64,000 bases of DNA from Sphagnum compactum (taxonomy: Eukaryota > Bryophyta > Sphagnopsida > Sphagnales), in the NCBI GenBank assembly GCA_965153455.1, contig OZ234504.1, positions 1,116,001 to 1,180,000 of the forward strand. The letters are read 5' to 3'. The notes beneath the pieces are model-generated. The model had not been told where the DNA came from. It saw only the letters and a list, made by a program, of their open reading frames with translations, and searched no databases. The position numbers were made by a program, and so were the translations under genes. Positions 35,401 through 48,660 of this stretch are shown here, piece after piece; the stretch's first letter is position 1; each line of letters opens with the position of its first letter.

Positions 35401-38400
35401 AACAAAATTAATAAGTGGATGACCTTGTTTCAAAAGCCAACGTTATAAAAATAAATTAAATAGTTTTTTTTCCTTTTTTCCTTGGCCACACCTACCGCCC
35501 TGCCCCATGTTAAACACTAGATTTATTGGTTAATATCTTTTCATATTGCAAATTTACAAGCACTATTTGTTTTTGTTGTTAAAAGTAAGATTAAACATGT
35601 TGCATTGCCCTAAACTGTAGATGGGTTGCAATCACAATAACACATATAGTAAGGTGCAATCACACTAACATGCACCATTAACAATCATAACCACTGCTCA
35701 AATTGCAAAAAAATAAAAGAACTACAAATGGATTTGTTTTTATACAATGTTATTTTCGATATAATATACATATTCAAAAAGTTTAGAATCAATTTAATGA
35801 ATTAAAAATACATAAAAGGAATTCTTTTGGGGTCTAAGCATGGTAAAGTGGACCAAAATGTATGTCCGCCCAAATCCAAATTTTAAATAGCTAATCTTGC
35901 CAAGGTTAAAGTCTTTTCCAAAGACTTCATTTTCCATGTGGTAGTTTTTTATTGGTTTATACTGCATATTTCACACAGTTTTTTTAATTGAATATCAAAT
36001 TTGAAGCCAAATATGACATATAACATGATAAAAATTCAAATTTTTTTTGCATCAAGCCTTACATTATAGCCAAATCTAGAATTTTACTTTGAACCACGAT
36101 TACAAATTCAAAACTGTAATAATGTAAAAGGACATTTGAGTATTAAAATTTAAAATGATATATGTATTTTTATTTTTTGAATGTTTTGAACACATGGATC
36201 TCTTTTTGTGGAATATATTGAAGTTCACAAAAAAAATGAAACGATTTGGTGAACATTTGATAAAGGAAAAGGACTTTTGATGCCACAAAACCATTTGTCC
36301 ACATGTTTTGTTTTAGTGCTTTCAACATATAAAACAGCTTTTAAAACATGGTGAATTTTCATGAAAATTTTGTACTTGCAACTTTGAAAATATAAGAATT
36401 TACTTTAAAAATAAAACAATACTATAGTATTCCCATGGTGATTTTTCAAATTTCAAAAAAACAGTTTTTAAGGATTGTCCACACATTGCTTGACTCCATT
36501 ATCCCTACTTTCACCTAGATGGTTCATTTCTTTTTTTAGCTTCTAGCTCATGGATATGGCTACATTCCAAACATCATTCAATAACCAATGACCTTTAGAT
36601 TAGTTTAAAATGTAAGTAGTGACAACATGAGACCCAAAATGTCTACTATAAATGTGATATATGCCATGTGAGTGGAGGGGGAACATGGCCAAGACTATAA
36701 AGGGGTGAAATTGTAACCCCCGATCATTACCGTCCTCTAGGAAGTAAGATTGAGGGAACAAGGTCAATTCCTTCATATTCAAAAAAACAATTACCCTCAC
36801 TTCCTTTACTACAACTATTCAAGTAGTAGGTAGGTAAGGTTTGTTGTCTAAAAATAATCTTATCGTCTTGTCTGTAGGCTATTTTAGAGGTGCCAAAAAA
36901 AGAAAGTATAGAAAGGAAACATGAAAAATGAGAATAAACATGGAATAACAACTCTCCAAGGTTCTATAGTACCTTCAATGCCTCTAGACGTCACCCTAAT
37001 GGGTTTGTAGGCCTCCCATAGCTATTGTCCCACCTTAACACTTGTAGACCCTTTGGTAACCTCGGGCTACCATTTGTAGCACCTCAAAATGCCTTCCCAA
37101 CATTACCTATCATTTGCAAGAAGTTGAACCCACTCATGGTTATTACCTATTATTTGTAGTAGTCCCACTTGGTCTGCAAACTTTTGACCTTCAAGTGTTC
37201 CCCCTTTTCCTATTGCCATAGTCTAGTTACTACCCTCTTGTTGTAATGAGTAGCTCACTACTCTAAAGGCTACCACTTAATATGTAGTCTTACTTTCTTT
37301 TATAAAAAAAACACAGAACGATTATGCAAAAGGGATAACAACACATTGTATAATCAAAAAACTATATTACCTTCCACATATCTTAATGCATACAAAACAC
37401 ATAGAAGTTTTTCAACCATTTTCCATTAAATTCACACACAAGTACAAATACATGTCCCACTATTATCTCCTCCCTAATGTTACACACACACTTCTCCAAG
37501 AGAGTCCTTTATTCTCACAACCAATTACAAAGTATCAAAACTCATAGAAGTTTTCCAAATCCTCTTCTAGTCTTCTTTCTCCACAAAGTCATACAAGGCC
37601 ACATTGCCCCCATGAAAATAGGGCCTTTATTTGAATCCCTTCCTAAAAATCTCCTAGATGATTGGGTATAATACCCCCAATGACTCATTAACATGAACTA
37701 TTTAATCCCACTAACTTCACCCCTTTGGTAGGGGATAGTAAGTCTACCACTAATAACTATTAGTTACTAGGATGTCTATGGTACTAACTATTCTAAAGAT
37801 TTCTTCCCCTTAACAATGACCCTAAGATTAGTCTTATTGTTATAATAGAGAGCAATGGTTTTTTGGAATTAAAGGGCTTTTCGAAACATGATCATTTTGT
37901 TTGCAAACCTACATAATTCACATTCCCAATTAGAAGGCAACATCTTGAAATACAAAGATTCAAAAAAATAAAAGGGAAAAAAGAACCAAATAAGTAATTT
38001 ACATTTTATTTTGTTTTGATTAGTGTGTTCAATTTTATAGGCTTGAAGCTTGTAGTAATGCAAGCCTCCATCCATTCTTACCTCCCTTTGACTTTTAAAG
38101 CTATGTAATGCATTTTAACAAATTTATCTTGGCATATTTAATGAAATCATATTTCAAACTCTTGGAGGTTTTTTGTTCAACATTTGAATATTGACAAGCC
38201 TTAAATAAAACATGTTCAAATGTTAAAACCAAGCTAATAGAAGCTAATTTTTCCGTAACTAGTCTTTGGTTTTAGTGTTTATAAGTTTCATAAACTAAAT
38301 TAATGTTGAAAGTATGTGTTGTATTTATATGAAGCCCTTTCTAATATATTAAATTAGCATCCAAATAAGTTTGAAAATAATCCAATAAATATAGAATGCC

Positions 38401-40080
38401 TTTCAACACATTTTAAAGCCTATAACTAATGCTTTTCAACATTATGAAATAATGTAAAAGCACTATTTAAGCACCGTTGTTCATCCAATCCTGTGCTACC
38501 ACATCATCTTTTCAAGACTAGTCATAGTGATTAAGGAGGTTGCCGTTGGTTCCTCTTTGCCCGTTTTTACCCCAAAGCAAATCCCTTAAATTTTTTCCCA
38601 TCGCACCCAAAACTTCACAATTCATTATTGACTTCGAGGAGTTATCATAATATTTAGATTTGCAACTTCATTTTTAACATACACAAGGATTTTTTTTGGT
38701 CAAACCATACCAACGTTTTGCTAATGCTTGCCCTAATATTTCAAACACTTCAAATATGCCAATAATAATGTGTGTTTCCATCCAATCTTCTCTAAAAAGT
38801 TTTACAAACAATGCAAAAATATCATGTACTACCCCTTTAAACATCCACAAAATTCAAATCAAAGCTTGTAATAGTATAAAAACATTTTGCAAAAACTAGC
38901 AAGACATATGTTTCTTTTGTCTTTTCAACCAAGTCTAGTAACATTTGTTGAGTAAAGGTTTTTTGGAAGGAAAAACAACATGAAGGCATAATTACACTAC
39001 TAAACGCTTCAACTAGATACTTTCAACAACCTTAATGGGAAAAAATTGGTTTTGGACAATTAATAAACCCAAATTCTCAAAAAAAAAATCCAATTATGTT
39101 TTTAATAAAAATCTATGGCCCAAAAAAAAAGGATATTACACTTGCACTCACTACAAGCCTTTTCTTTGTAGGTTGTATTTCCAATGGATTTTAAGGTTGA
39201 TGTTCATTTCTTCTTTAATTTTTTTGCCAATTTGTCCATGGTTTGATTCCATACGTTTTCTTAATGCAATCATCCCATTGCTCTTGAGGTATGAAACAAG
39301 ACCTTTTTTCAACTTGGTTCTTTGTTCCAATATTACATGACCTATCAGTCTGTTGTAACATATAACACATCACATGACTTATGACACTTTAACATCAACT
39401 CGTAGTTCATCATTAACACAAAAAATACCAAAATTGGAGGATTTTGGCCATGGGGTCTCCAATTTAACCTTTTTCATTAATGTTTTTTGCATTGAATCAT
39501 CATTTTTTGATTGAGAACTTGGGATTTGTTTCAAACATCTCACCTTCTAATCTTCTTTTAATTTTTATTTCACTTGCATTCATGAACACATTGATCACAC
39601 CCTTCATCTAGAAAATTGTGTTCCATTTATAAGGTGTGTTAATAGACCAAAGTTAAGAAAACGAAACTATTACATTCTTTCCAATTTTGTGAAATGCAAG
39701 AGAGCACAAACATTTACAAATATTCACAAATATCATTCATTTTTCACAAAAGACATTATGCAAGCACGGTTGATGGAAATCTTTAAATGCAATGAAAATG
39801 TCTTAATACATGGCAAAAGTTTAAGATTTGTTTCAAGCTTCAAGCAATGTTTCCAATTTGCATGTTACTTTTGCACAAATAAATCCAAACATATTATTAG
39901 CACATGATTTTAAATATATGAAAAAAAAATTCAAAATGAATAATAATCACACAATTCTAGGAAAAATTGATCATACCTAAAGTGCAAAAGTTCTTGTTGA
40001 AATTACAAGTGAAACTCCAACTTACAAGACAATGCAAGGGTAAAAATAATACCAACCATAAAAAGGGGAAAAAAACATGA
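32451..40080. other. Long AT-rich stretch with no recognised gene
   Basis: About 7.6 kb with frequent stops in all frames. Minus-strand open stretches at 34071-34604 vaguely resemble transposon-derived protein but no diagnostic motif is present. No RNA gene was recognised. Confidence 0.45.
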
Positions 40081-40084
40081 TAAA

Positions 40085-40260
40085 AACTAATAACAACACA
40101 AAAACATTAACAACACGATGAGCACCAACATTATGAACATTAACAACATGATGAACACTTATAATAACACAACGCACACCAGCAACAAAACGAACACCAA
40201 CAACAAGATGATTAACACTACAATGAACAACAACAATAAGAGCAATAAGATTGGCATGAA
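40085..40260 (+). repeat. Degenerate minisatellite of AACAACAxGATGAACACx units
   Basis: Units of about 18-21 bp resembling ATTAACAACATGATGAACAC recur at least seven times with substitutions. There is no coding significance. Confidence 0.75.
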
Positions 40261-41370
40261 CAGATGTACTTGAAAAATGTCCCCTGTGATGGATAATGTA
40301 GTAAAAAACATTAATATAATCTCATTTCCCACATGGGAAAACCTGTGCCTCCCAAATCGTCAACCTAAACCTTGCTTCCACCCTAAGACCCTAAACCTTA
40401 ACTAACCTTAGACTCCCTACTCCTAAACCCTTAAGAATCATACTTAAGGCTAATTCATATATAACCTACCCGTGTATCAAAATTAAAATTTAAAGAAAAA
40501 ACCCAACTTTTAATGAACAAAGAATTCAATATCTGAAAATTTGGATATCAACTTAAGTAGGACCGAAGGTGATACCAAGTTGGTTCTTTGGTTGATAATT
40601 AATTGAGAATTAAGTGGATGTTAAACTAGGGTTTGGTACCCACCCAACACTAGCTCAATTTCTTGAAATAAACAAGTTGAGTTTTTTCGGGAAAAGTTCA
40701 CAACTAGGCTGATATATGTACATGATTCATTTTAATTAATTATAGAACTCCAAACCTATATAATCTTTAATTTATTTATGTAAAACTTCATACTTAATCT
40801 TGCAAAATGTGTAATGTGTACAGAAAACTGGAACTGGTTTTTGAACCACCGTCAAAGGTTTTTGAATTTGAAAAAATGTGCCAAAACTGAATTACAAGGC
40901 TTGAAAATTTTGAAAAATTGGGCTCAAACTTGCATTCAAAAGAACTATAAAAATTTATTTAGTGTCAAATCTGGGTGTCAAGGTTTTCTTCAAAAGGAAC
41001 TAATGAACATTGCCACTATTGTCCTTGGGTTTTATACAGTGTGAAAATGGATGTAAAAATCAAACAGGGGTTTTATGTTTTATTTATAAAATGGGACATC
41101 GTGAGCAAGGATGGATTGGAGCTTGGAATTGTAAAGATGGCGAGAAAAGAACACTAAATTGCTATTGTTGCTCTCATTCGAAGAGAAAAAAAACATCCAA
41201 AATCCATTCCCTGTTTCCATTTTCCTTTGGAAGCCCTAAAAAGAAGAAGGTAATTTAAGTAGATTAGGAGTTCTAGATAGTATAGTAGCTTCAAGGTCTG
41301 ACACCACTGCATTGACACCCATGCGATAAATAGTGGTGATGAATTTTTAGAACATACAACACAAAAAATT
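40261..41370. other. Unassigned sequence with one hAT-like end
   Basis: TACCCACCCAACACTA near 40635 resembles the right end of the hAT-like family. No gene is supported. The stretch just upstream of the LEA-like relic, 41040-41370, has short open frames but no recognised domain. Confidence 0.4.
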
Positions 41371-41583
41371 GAGAATAAGAACACAAAGCCTAGAGCTGCG
41401 AAGAACACTGTCGATGAAGCAGGAGAGGAACTGAAGACAAACTTCAATAAAACAACTAGTTCAAGTGAAGATGTAATTCAAAATTTGAAAACGAAAGCAA
41501 AGCAAGCAAGCGATGCAACCAAGTAAGGAGCCAAGGACATTAAATAAGATGTCAAGAGGATTATAGATTGCATGAAAAACTAA
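41371..41583 (+). pseudogene. Relic of a Lys/Ala-rich, LEA-like coding sequence
   Basis: One plus-strand frame reads ENKNTKPRAAKNTVDEAGEE, continues through NLKTKAKQASDATK and, after a stop, GAKDIK, another stop, DVKRIIDCMKN and a final stop. Regular placement of Lys, Ala, Asp and Glu without aromatic residues resembles the amphipathic helices of group-3-type LEA proteins, which stabilise cells during drying. This is inferred from composition and pattern; no diagnostic signature was confirmed. Two internal stops at otherwise collinear positions make it a pseudogene or a fragment carried by a repeat. It lies just upstream of the LINE relic. Confidence 0.4.
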
Positions 41584-41779
41584 GCGCTGAACATTGTGCA
41601 ACATTGACATTGATCAATGCGAAGTTTTTTTCAATCAAATTAAGCATTTTTGCAACAATTGTGAAATTCTCGTTCATTGCGAAAGCTTCAAGGCTTGATC
41701 AAAATGCTTCTATGCATTACTTGAGAAGACAAATGGAGGAGTGTAGCAACAACATTAGGGTATGGATCTCCGCTATGTA

Positions 41780-42219
41780 GAAGTGCCAATGGTCGGGCCC
41801 GGCTTTTGGTAACGCATTCTTGTAACAGCACAAAACTTTTTTTTTTTGGTTTTCTTTTTCAGAAATTTTAATTAATTTTTTTTAAGGCTTGCCTAGGTTT
41901 TTTCCTAGTGGTTTGGGTGTAGCTTTTTCTTTTGTGTGGTTCATTTTTGCGTCCTTCGTCAGTTTGAGATGGCCCTTGTCCACATTGTTTTAGCCTTTAC
42001 ATTTCAGGCAGTTTTTTGAAGCATGTCAAAAGTGCCCACCTTCATGCCAACCTTGTCTCCTAGGCTAGCTAGGCTGCTTTGTCTTTGCAGGGGTCTTCCC
42101 CTCTTGTGCTAGACCCTGCTTTTATCCCCCTTACTTCTTAAGGCTGGTTTTGAGCTCAATCTAACTTCATTTTGGGGTTGTTTGAGGCTCATTTTCTGTG
42201 CCCTTGATTGTTTCATAGG
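41780..42219. other. Sequence upstream of the LINE relic
   Basis: It may belong to the same LINE, since composition is continuous and open segments occur, but no motif could be assigned. T-runs occur at 41838 and 41876. Confidence 0.35.
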
Positions 42220-43620
42220 ATCCTTCGAGCCATAAATGATGAAATCAAATAGGCTTTTTGCTTACCCCTTAACCAAATTGTTCAAGACCTAAGGGGCGAA
42301 TCAGCACATGGTTTTTTCTCCTCTTGTTGCCACGTTGGTGTTTGTGCTATATTTGAGGAGGTCGTTCATGTTAATGAAAGGTTTCTACTCACCTTAGGGG
42401 ACATTATGGGTTTAGGGTCATGGGATTCTATTCAAGGCCCCTTAACGACCTTAGCAAGGTGCTAGGTCCGACTATTGATATCTTTTGGTAATATAGGCCT
42501 TTTATCTATGGAGGTTTATGCCCCATCTGCTTTTCTAGGGAATAGTGGTTTTATATCTGTGTTCGAAGTTTCATATTTTTGATAGACTTGTTTTGAAAGA
42601 GTATGTTTTTCAGGTTGAAAGGCACACCTCCTTTAATCATGCCTTTTGTGTAGTTTGGGATAGCCTTTTTCTCATAGCTAGAGAGATGCACCTGTTTTTT
42701 GAGAGTTTGGCAATTATCAATGCCCCGAATTTGTAGGCATCTTTGATAGACATCCATCATGACATATCTTTTAAGTTTAGTTTGGAGGATGACTCCATTT
42801 CCTCAGCATCAAAAACCCACATTCACTTTTATTCAAGCAAGGGGGTGGGGCTATGGTTGATTGCTAAACCATCTATTTGTTCGTTCCACATCGCACATTG
42901 TATTTTCACCTTAGTGTTGCATTTTCATCTCAGTTTGATGCAGCTTTTGACATCTAGTCTTTTCACATGTGAGTGTGGACATGGGTTAAAGGCATTTGAC
43001 ACGCATCTACCACATTGTCCATTCAAAGGTCTATGGATAACCACACATGACACCATTAGACATGTCATGTATGCCTTTGTTCAAAAGAATGGGCATGTTG
43101 TATGGAAAGAACGATGGTACGCCTTTATATCATGAATTTCATTACAAGCCAATCGTTACATGACTCGTGAAGATTGGGTCTTTGTTGCCAATGTGGTGGT
43201 TACTGACTCGACATGGGAGACGATGGCTATGAATGTCATTAATTGACTAGTAGGTGTAGTTGCGGAACTTAGCACCATTATTAAGATTTACAAATATAGA
43301 AGGCTTCCTAAAGGGCACCACTTTATTTTGATGGTCATGGAAGTGCATAGTGCACTCGGGCATGATATGGATTGTTTCATCAAGGATTGTGCTTGTCTTT
43401 TCCACGATAGATGATCAGGAGGTCATTTGTCTTTTTTTTTGCATTTAGTTTTTCAAGCAACATGTTAATATTGATCTTCAGCATGCTTTAACTTTTGTTA
43501 TAGAAAGGAAAATTACATTAGTGGGAGATGCTTATTCTAGACCTCCTATTATTATTATAGTTCATGAATTACATGGTGGCAACATTAGAGGGGAAATAAC
43601 TTCTTACCATAAGAGGGTAG
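42220..43620 (+). pseudogene. Non-LTR retrotransposon (LINE) ORF2 3' part, relic
   Basis: Plus-strand blocks appear in order: VYAPSAFLG near 42513; an open run of 130 codons (42743-43135) with ISSASKTHIHFYSSKGVGLW, a Cys/His cluster CECG...HLPHC near 42968-43020, HDTIRHVMYAFV and VVWKERWYAF; then, in broken frames, TREDWVFVANVVVTD, KGHHFILMVMEVH, SGGHLSFFFCI and ERKITLVGDAYSRPP to about 43620. This resembles the C-terminal tail of a plant non-LTR element, a Cys/His motif followed by a possible nuclease-like fold. I recognise the arrangement but cannot name the clade. Stops at several points show it is dead. Confidence 0.65.
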
Positions 43621-44284
43621 TTCTCTCCCTTCTTTAGTTCTTGGAAGTTGTGCATCTTTTGGCCTTTCATTGTCTTTCCTTTTTGTTTTTCGTGTGATGG
43701 TTTCAACCATTGGTTTTTATTGGATTTCTATGTTCTATGAACATTGGTAACTACAACTGAATAAATAAATAAGTACCCCTAGTTTATAATGGGGTTATTA
43801 GCCCAAGCCAAAAAAGATGATGAACAGTTTTAGAAATAGAAATTTCATGCAACAATGGGAAGGCTCAGCATGCCCTCAAAGTGCCTTGATTTTATTTTTT
43901 TAAGTTTTGGGTGGGTGGGTGGTGAAGGGAGGATTTTTCATTTTTCATTTGTTCCCAATGGGTTCCCATCAGGTTCCCAATATGTTCCCTGGGTCCCTGA
44001 TGTGTTCCCCAAGGGTGTTCCCAATAGCACCTCACTCTAATCCCATATATTTTGCCCAAAGTTCTCCCCTTCTCACCTACAGGGGGGAGGCACTCCATCT
44101 TTCCATAGAATCTTCTATTTTCGGGAGCCCCCATTGTTTCAACTATTTTTTTTTTGGCGATGGGCCAATCAAATTGGCTCATTGCAAGAAAAAAAAGAGT
44201 TGGACTTATGAGGCACCCCCAATTAATTAATATGAAACAGAATTAAAAAGTACTCCCAGTTCATAATATGGTAAATACTTTTTG
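43621..44284. repeat. Unassigned sequence with GTTCCCAAT-type short repeats
   Basis: Between about 43945 and 44035 the word GTTCCC with variants (GGTTCCCAAT, TGTTCCCxxxGG) recurs six times at 12-20 bp spacing. The rest of the interval shows no gene. Confidence 0.5.
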
Positions 44285-44425
44285 GGTTATCAGGAATATG
44301 TGAGTAGAGGAATCTATTAGCCGACAGAAATGAAAATACACAAAATTGACAAGCTCAGGTCATCAGGAATATCCCAAACGAATGAATGGATTAGCCGACC
44401 AAAATTGAAACTTACACACAATTGA
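44285..44425 (+). repeat. Direct repeat of about 70 bp
   Basis: Two copies beginning ATCAGGAATAT (near 44289 and 44359) each continue to ATTAGCCGAC, an AAATGAAAA or AAATTGAAA word and ACAxAATTGA. Period about 70 bp. Confidence 0.7.
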
Positions 44426-44934
44426 AATGCCCGATCGATCACGGTGTACGTATCAACTTTCAGCAGACAACGGCTCAGTGCGTCGTCAGTGCCAGTACAG
44501 CTTCACTTTAGCTTTGTGACTCCATATACTATGATTTTATTATTAGTACAATCTGGATTAAACAAGGAGGCATACAAACAACTAGTTCCCCCCATAGAGG
44601 TCCCAATTCTGGATCCCAAGGCAGTTTGATTCAGGACCCGCATCCATCTTGTATAATTGATACTGATTTGGGATCTAACCTCTGTTGAAGCAATCACAAG
44701 CTCCACCATCCATCAATAATAGTCTTTTGTTTTTCGAAGGGGATGGGGGGAGGGTGTAACTTAATTCAGATGCACCATATCATAGTACACTATCTCATTT
44801 ATAGGATCTACTAGTATGAGGCTGATGGTATCACAAGAGAGTTTAGCATGTAAAAGCATTACAGCAAAACCCTTCAACTTTTAGAAGATCAGTTGGATTG
44901 AAGTACTTACATCAATGCTTTTTTCTTCTTCTTT

Positions 44935-45130
44935 TTTCCAATTTTGTGATGCTGCTCAAGTGGCAATCACCCATAATAATATTTAGCTGAGATTTAAAAT
45001 ATGAAAGTAGAAAAATGTAGGCAGTTGTGGAGACTTTTTCCCCCCCAAAAAAAGGGAATTTTTTACAGAATATATTCCCTTTTCAAAATATTTTTGGCAA
45101 AATGGCGAAAATTTGTCACATGAAATTTCA
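44935..45130 (+). repeat. Unnamed dispersed repeat, copy 1
   Basis: Contains TTTTGTGATGCTGCTCAAGT, a CATAATAATATTTAGC segment, GGCAGTTGTGGAGA and TTGGCAAAATGGCGAA. It aligns best with the copy at 49918. A hAT-like fragment starting CAGTCTTGGGC follows at 45145. Confidence 0.65.
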
Positions 45131-45449
45131 CTAACATACATATACCAGTCTTGGGCAGTTCTTTAGTTTTTGGAGGAATATCTGGTTCTGGTTATTTAAA
45201 AGTCAATCAGAACTGGTCAGTTTCTAAAATGTACATGAGAAAGTTCTGGTTCCAGTTATTATGGATGATTTTATTTTTCTTGGTTTTTGATTAGATGCCA
45301 GTTTGTATGATTGAGATTGTAAGGATATGATTAGTGACATTTTAAAGCTGTTAAATTATTCTGGAGTTTGATTAGATTGATGTTAGATAAATAAGTTGAC
45401 AAATATTGATGTAGTACGCAACAGTGTGTGTGTGTGGTTTTTTTTCCCT

Positions 45450-45660
45450 TCCAGTTTTGTGATGTAGCCAAGGTGATGATTCATTTATAAGCTAATTTAG
45501 CCAAATTTGGTAATTAACAATAACTGAAAAGAAAAAAATCCTCATTTATTTCTGGCTGCCTACTTGAACCATGTATAGAAATTTGGTGATATTAATTTGA
45601 TTTTTTTTCGATCTTTTTTGTTTTTTTGAAAAAATCATTGAAATTGTGACAAAAATTTAG
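45450..45660 (+). repeat. Unnamed dispersed repeat, copy 2
   Basis: Contains TTTTGTGATGTAGCCAAGGT, TTTAGCCAAATTTGGTAATTA, TTTCTGGCTGCCTACTTGAA and CCATGTATAGAAATTTGG. It aligns best with the copies at 57405 and 57855. Confidence 0.7.
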
Positions 45661-47051
45661 CCATGGTACTAAACTTTGCACCCAAAAAAAATGCTGGTAC
45701 ACAATTCTGCTGTGCTTGTTATGCAACGACACACACAACAAGGGGTGTGTCACACTGTGGCCTTGCCATTTGCATTAAAAAGTATCTTAAGGCAAAAGAA
45801 AAATTATGGAAACTCAAATATTTCACCATGCAAAAATATAATCTTCAAACAATCCTCTAAAAGAAACCAATTTTTTTCAAGCTGTTATAACTTTATAACT
45901 AATCTCTTAGTTTCAACACAAGCCAAAATATCTCTTTCAAAAGTACTCATATAATAATAGACCTATTACCTAGGGGCCAAAATTCCTTAAGCTACTGTAC
46001 TTTATAATGAATCTAGACACAATATCCTTGTCTTGGTAGGTAAGGCCAACAAAGGTAAGGTTGATAGCTGGCACTACAAGAAACCCTGTCCCTAAAGCTC
46101 CGTTTTACGAGTTTTGATCACACCAGAGTTCACTAGCAGTTCTCTGAAGAGACAGCAGTCTTTCAACTTCTTGCCTCCACCAGTTCCTTACGTTGTGTAG
46201 TCATTAACCACTCTAACCCCCCACTGATGGAATGGAAAACAAGAGAAAAACAAACTAGTGGGTCTGTTCCATGTTGTGCAGGTACAAGTGTTTTGATATA
46301 CTCTCTGCAGAGGTTATATAAAAAATTTCAATTTATCTACCGATCTGGTAAAGCTATATTACCCAAGTTTTCCACTAGTGTAGGATCTGGGTAAACTAAA
46401 AAAAAAACTAATAGGTTTTGTGAATCCAGGAATGGTCCAGATACTCACTATTGCACCCCTTTTGGGCTTAAAAAGCAGGCATGTATGTATATTACCTTTA
46501 TTTATCCAGTTAAATAATGAAGAAAACATGTCTACATTTTGGGATTATTAAGAAAATTAAAAAAAGAAAAATCCGATGGGATTTTTTCCACAATTTTGTT
46601 ATAGTCTTTCTTTTTCCTTTCATGTTTGTAAAATCAAGTTGTTTGAACAATTCTCGCTTGTCATTGCATGACAAAAAAGGCGTGAAGAGTTTCACTTAAG
46701 ATTTGGCAACTCTGTGTAGAACCCATCCTGCATAATTCACAGAGTTACATTTGCAAGAGAAACATCATCTAGCTATAGCATGAAGGCATAGGCATCTAGC
46801 TAGGTTTAGCTCTTACTTACCCTAAACCTTCTTACCTGGATCTTAAAAGACATATTGCCCTCCAGTGACCAATATGTCTTGCACATGTCCAGGGTTAGGC
46901 ACAGGGTATGTTTGTTTCTGTTTACATACTTTAGGGTATGCTCTAGGGTATATTGATTGTGAGAAAATTAATTAGGTTAATTCATATACCCTATACATTT
47001 CTAGTGGATATATCTGGGTAAAATATATCTCTAGTGCATATATCTGGCACT

Positions 47052-47305
47052 GTATGTTCCAAATTTTGATAATATTAACAACTCTCATCCCCCCCAGTCC
47101 AGCCTTTTTCTTGTCTAAGATTGGCAATTTGGCTTTTTTTTTTTTTCAAAATTGCAAAAAAAAAAAGTGTTTTGATTTTCTCTATATATATATTACCAGA
47201 TTTCTCTATCAGGTTCTAGCATGTATGTTTATAGCTAAATTTGGCTAAACTCTACTATAGATCGGTTAAATGGAAAAAGGATATCTGTTCCAAATTTTGA
47301 TAACT
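47052..47305 (+). repeat. Repeated TGTTCCAAATTTTGATAA word and AT-rich fragments
   Basis: The 18-bp word occurs at about 47054 and 47287, about 233 bp apart, each followed by ACAACTxTC or CTGTTCAACA. TTTATAGCTAAATTTGGCTAAA near 47230 resembles the core of the dispersed repeat family, possibly a short fragment. Confidence 0.45.
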
Positions 47306-47565
47306 GTTCAACACTTTGGAGATGGGAGGGTAATGAGTTTTCACCTGGGCTGACACCCATTCCAAATCCATAATCAACTGTTTTCTTTGCTCTTGGTTTG
47401 CTGTAAGTATATAAGCTGGTTTAGTGTCAGAGAGTCACTTTGTACTTTTCTGAATTCATCAGTGACTAGCATGATGATATGGGTTACAATGTCCTCTTGT
47501 CGGATCCCGTCCTCAGCCCCCTCTGATAGGTATCAGGATGCTGCCTTCCCCTTGGGGATGAGCTG

Positions 47566-47596
47566 GGGCGGGGGGGGGGGAGGAGGGGGGGGTGAG
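47566..47596 (+). repeat. G-rich tract
   Basis: Runs of ten or more G residues separated by A and T, suited to G-quadruplex formation on the plus strand. Such runs are also prone to sequencing error. Confidence 0.8.
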
Positions 47597-47794
47597 GGGC
47601 CAGGGCTTACTCCAATAAACGTCATTGGGGATCAATGAACTAATGGCCAACATTGAATCATATCATCAAACAATATGACTCCAAGTCCTAAGTGAATATG
47701 CGACAGGCCCACTTGCTGCTGGGTGGAACAGACAGTCCAGCATGACTGGCAACTTCACAACAGCAGTGCATATAGACCCAGGGTTCTTATTTCT

Positions 47795-48060
47795 CATATA
47801 TGTGATGTAGCTGAACTGGTGATCATCCATAATAAAGTTTAGCCAAATTTGGCTATAAACAGGATATGAAAGAAATTTTTTAAAATATTCCTTCAATTTT
47901 TTGGCTACGCGTTAGAAACCAATATAGAAATCTGGCAATATATATTTTTGAAAACTGTAAAAATGTGGTGACCAGGAAACCAAAATAATCACGTATTTCT
48001 AGCCATTTTGAAAACCTTAAGAACCAAATTGCTAAATTTAGCCAGGAAAAAAATGGCTGC
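47795..48060 (+). repeat. Unnamed dispersed repeat, copy 3
   Basis: Contains TGTGATGTAGCTGAACTGGT, GATCATCCATAATAAAGT, TTTAGCCAAATTTGGCTATA and ATATAGAAATCTGGCAATA. Extends about 265 bp to a second TTTAGCCAGGAAAAAAATGG. Confidence 0.7.
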
Positions 48061-48379
48061 ATAAACCCACCCAAACTTCCTACTACAGCAACAAAAGCTC
48101 TTTCTTCCTATCGCCTGGGCCCCTCCCCAGTGTCCAAACACAGAATCTTATAGCACATGCATTCATGAACACTCATAACAGCAGGAGGCAAAATTTTGAG
48201 GCTTAGGGGGTTGGGGCAGAGGGGAGGGGAGTCAGTCAGCAGCAACAAAGCCAATCAGGGTGTTACTGATCCTCCTGGCTTTGGCAGACTAATATGATGG
48301 CGTTGTGTACCTGTTGTTGGAAAGACTTCAGTCCCATGAGAGAAAGAGTATCTGTGATGCCCAAATTCAGCTTTAAAAC

Positions 48380-48660
48380 ATGAAGAAAGAACCAATGTTT
48401 GTGCTGTTCTGTGAAATATTCAAAATATGCAAAAGAACCTCCGGTCTTGGATTTTCAAAAAAATTCAAAAGACCTGTTGGATTCATGAAAGAACCCAGAG
48501 TTCAGGGTAGGTTCTTTGACCCAGTGATTTTTTAAACCACTGGTCAAGGGTCAGAACCGGTTCTCTGATGTTTGAGAACTACTGGTCAAGAGTATACATA
48601 CACCTTACTTACCCGTACCTGAGTCCAGGTTCCAAAGACAGAACCTCCCAACACTGGAAA
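48380..48660. repeat. hAT-like repeat fragment
   Basis: Repeated phrases (AAAGAACC, AACCACTGGTCAAG, GAACTACTGGTCAAG, GGTTCTTTGACCCAGTG) end with CCTCCCAACACTG at about 48654, the right-end signature of the hAT-like family. The left end is degenerate and no target duplication could be paired. Confidence 0.5.

Noticed and set aside
46072-46090. CACTACAAGAAACC, a perfect CACTA-type terminus
   Set aside because: No matching right end with a TGG duplication and no subterminal motif array was found, so a third CACTA element is not supported.
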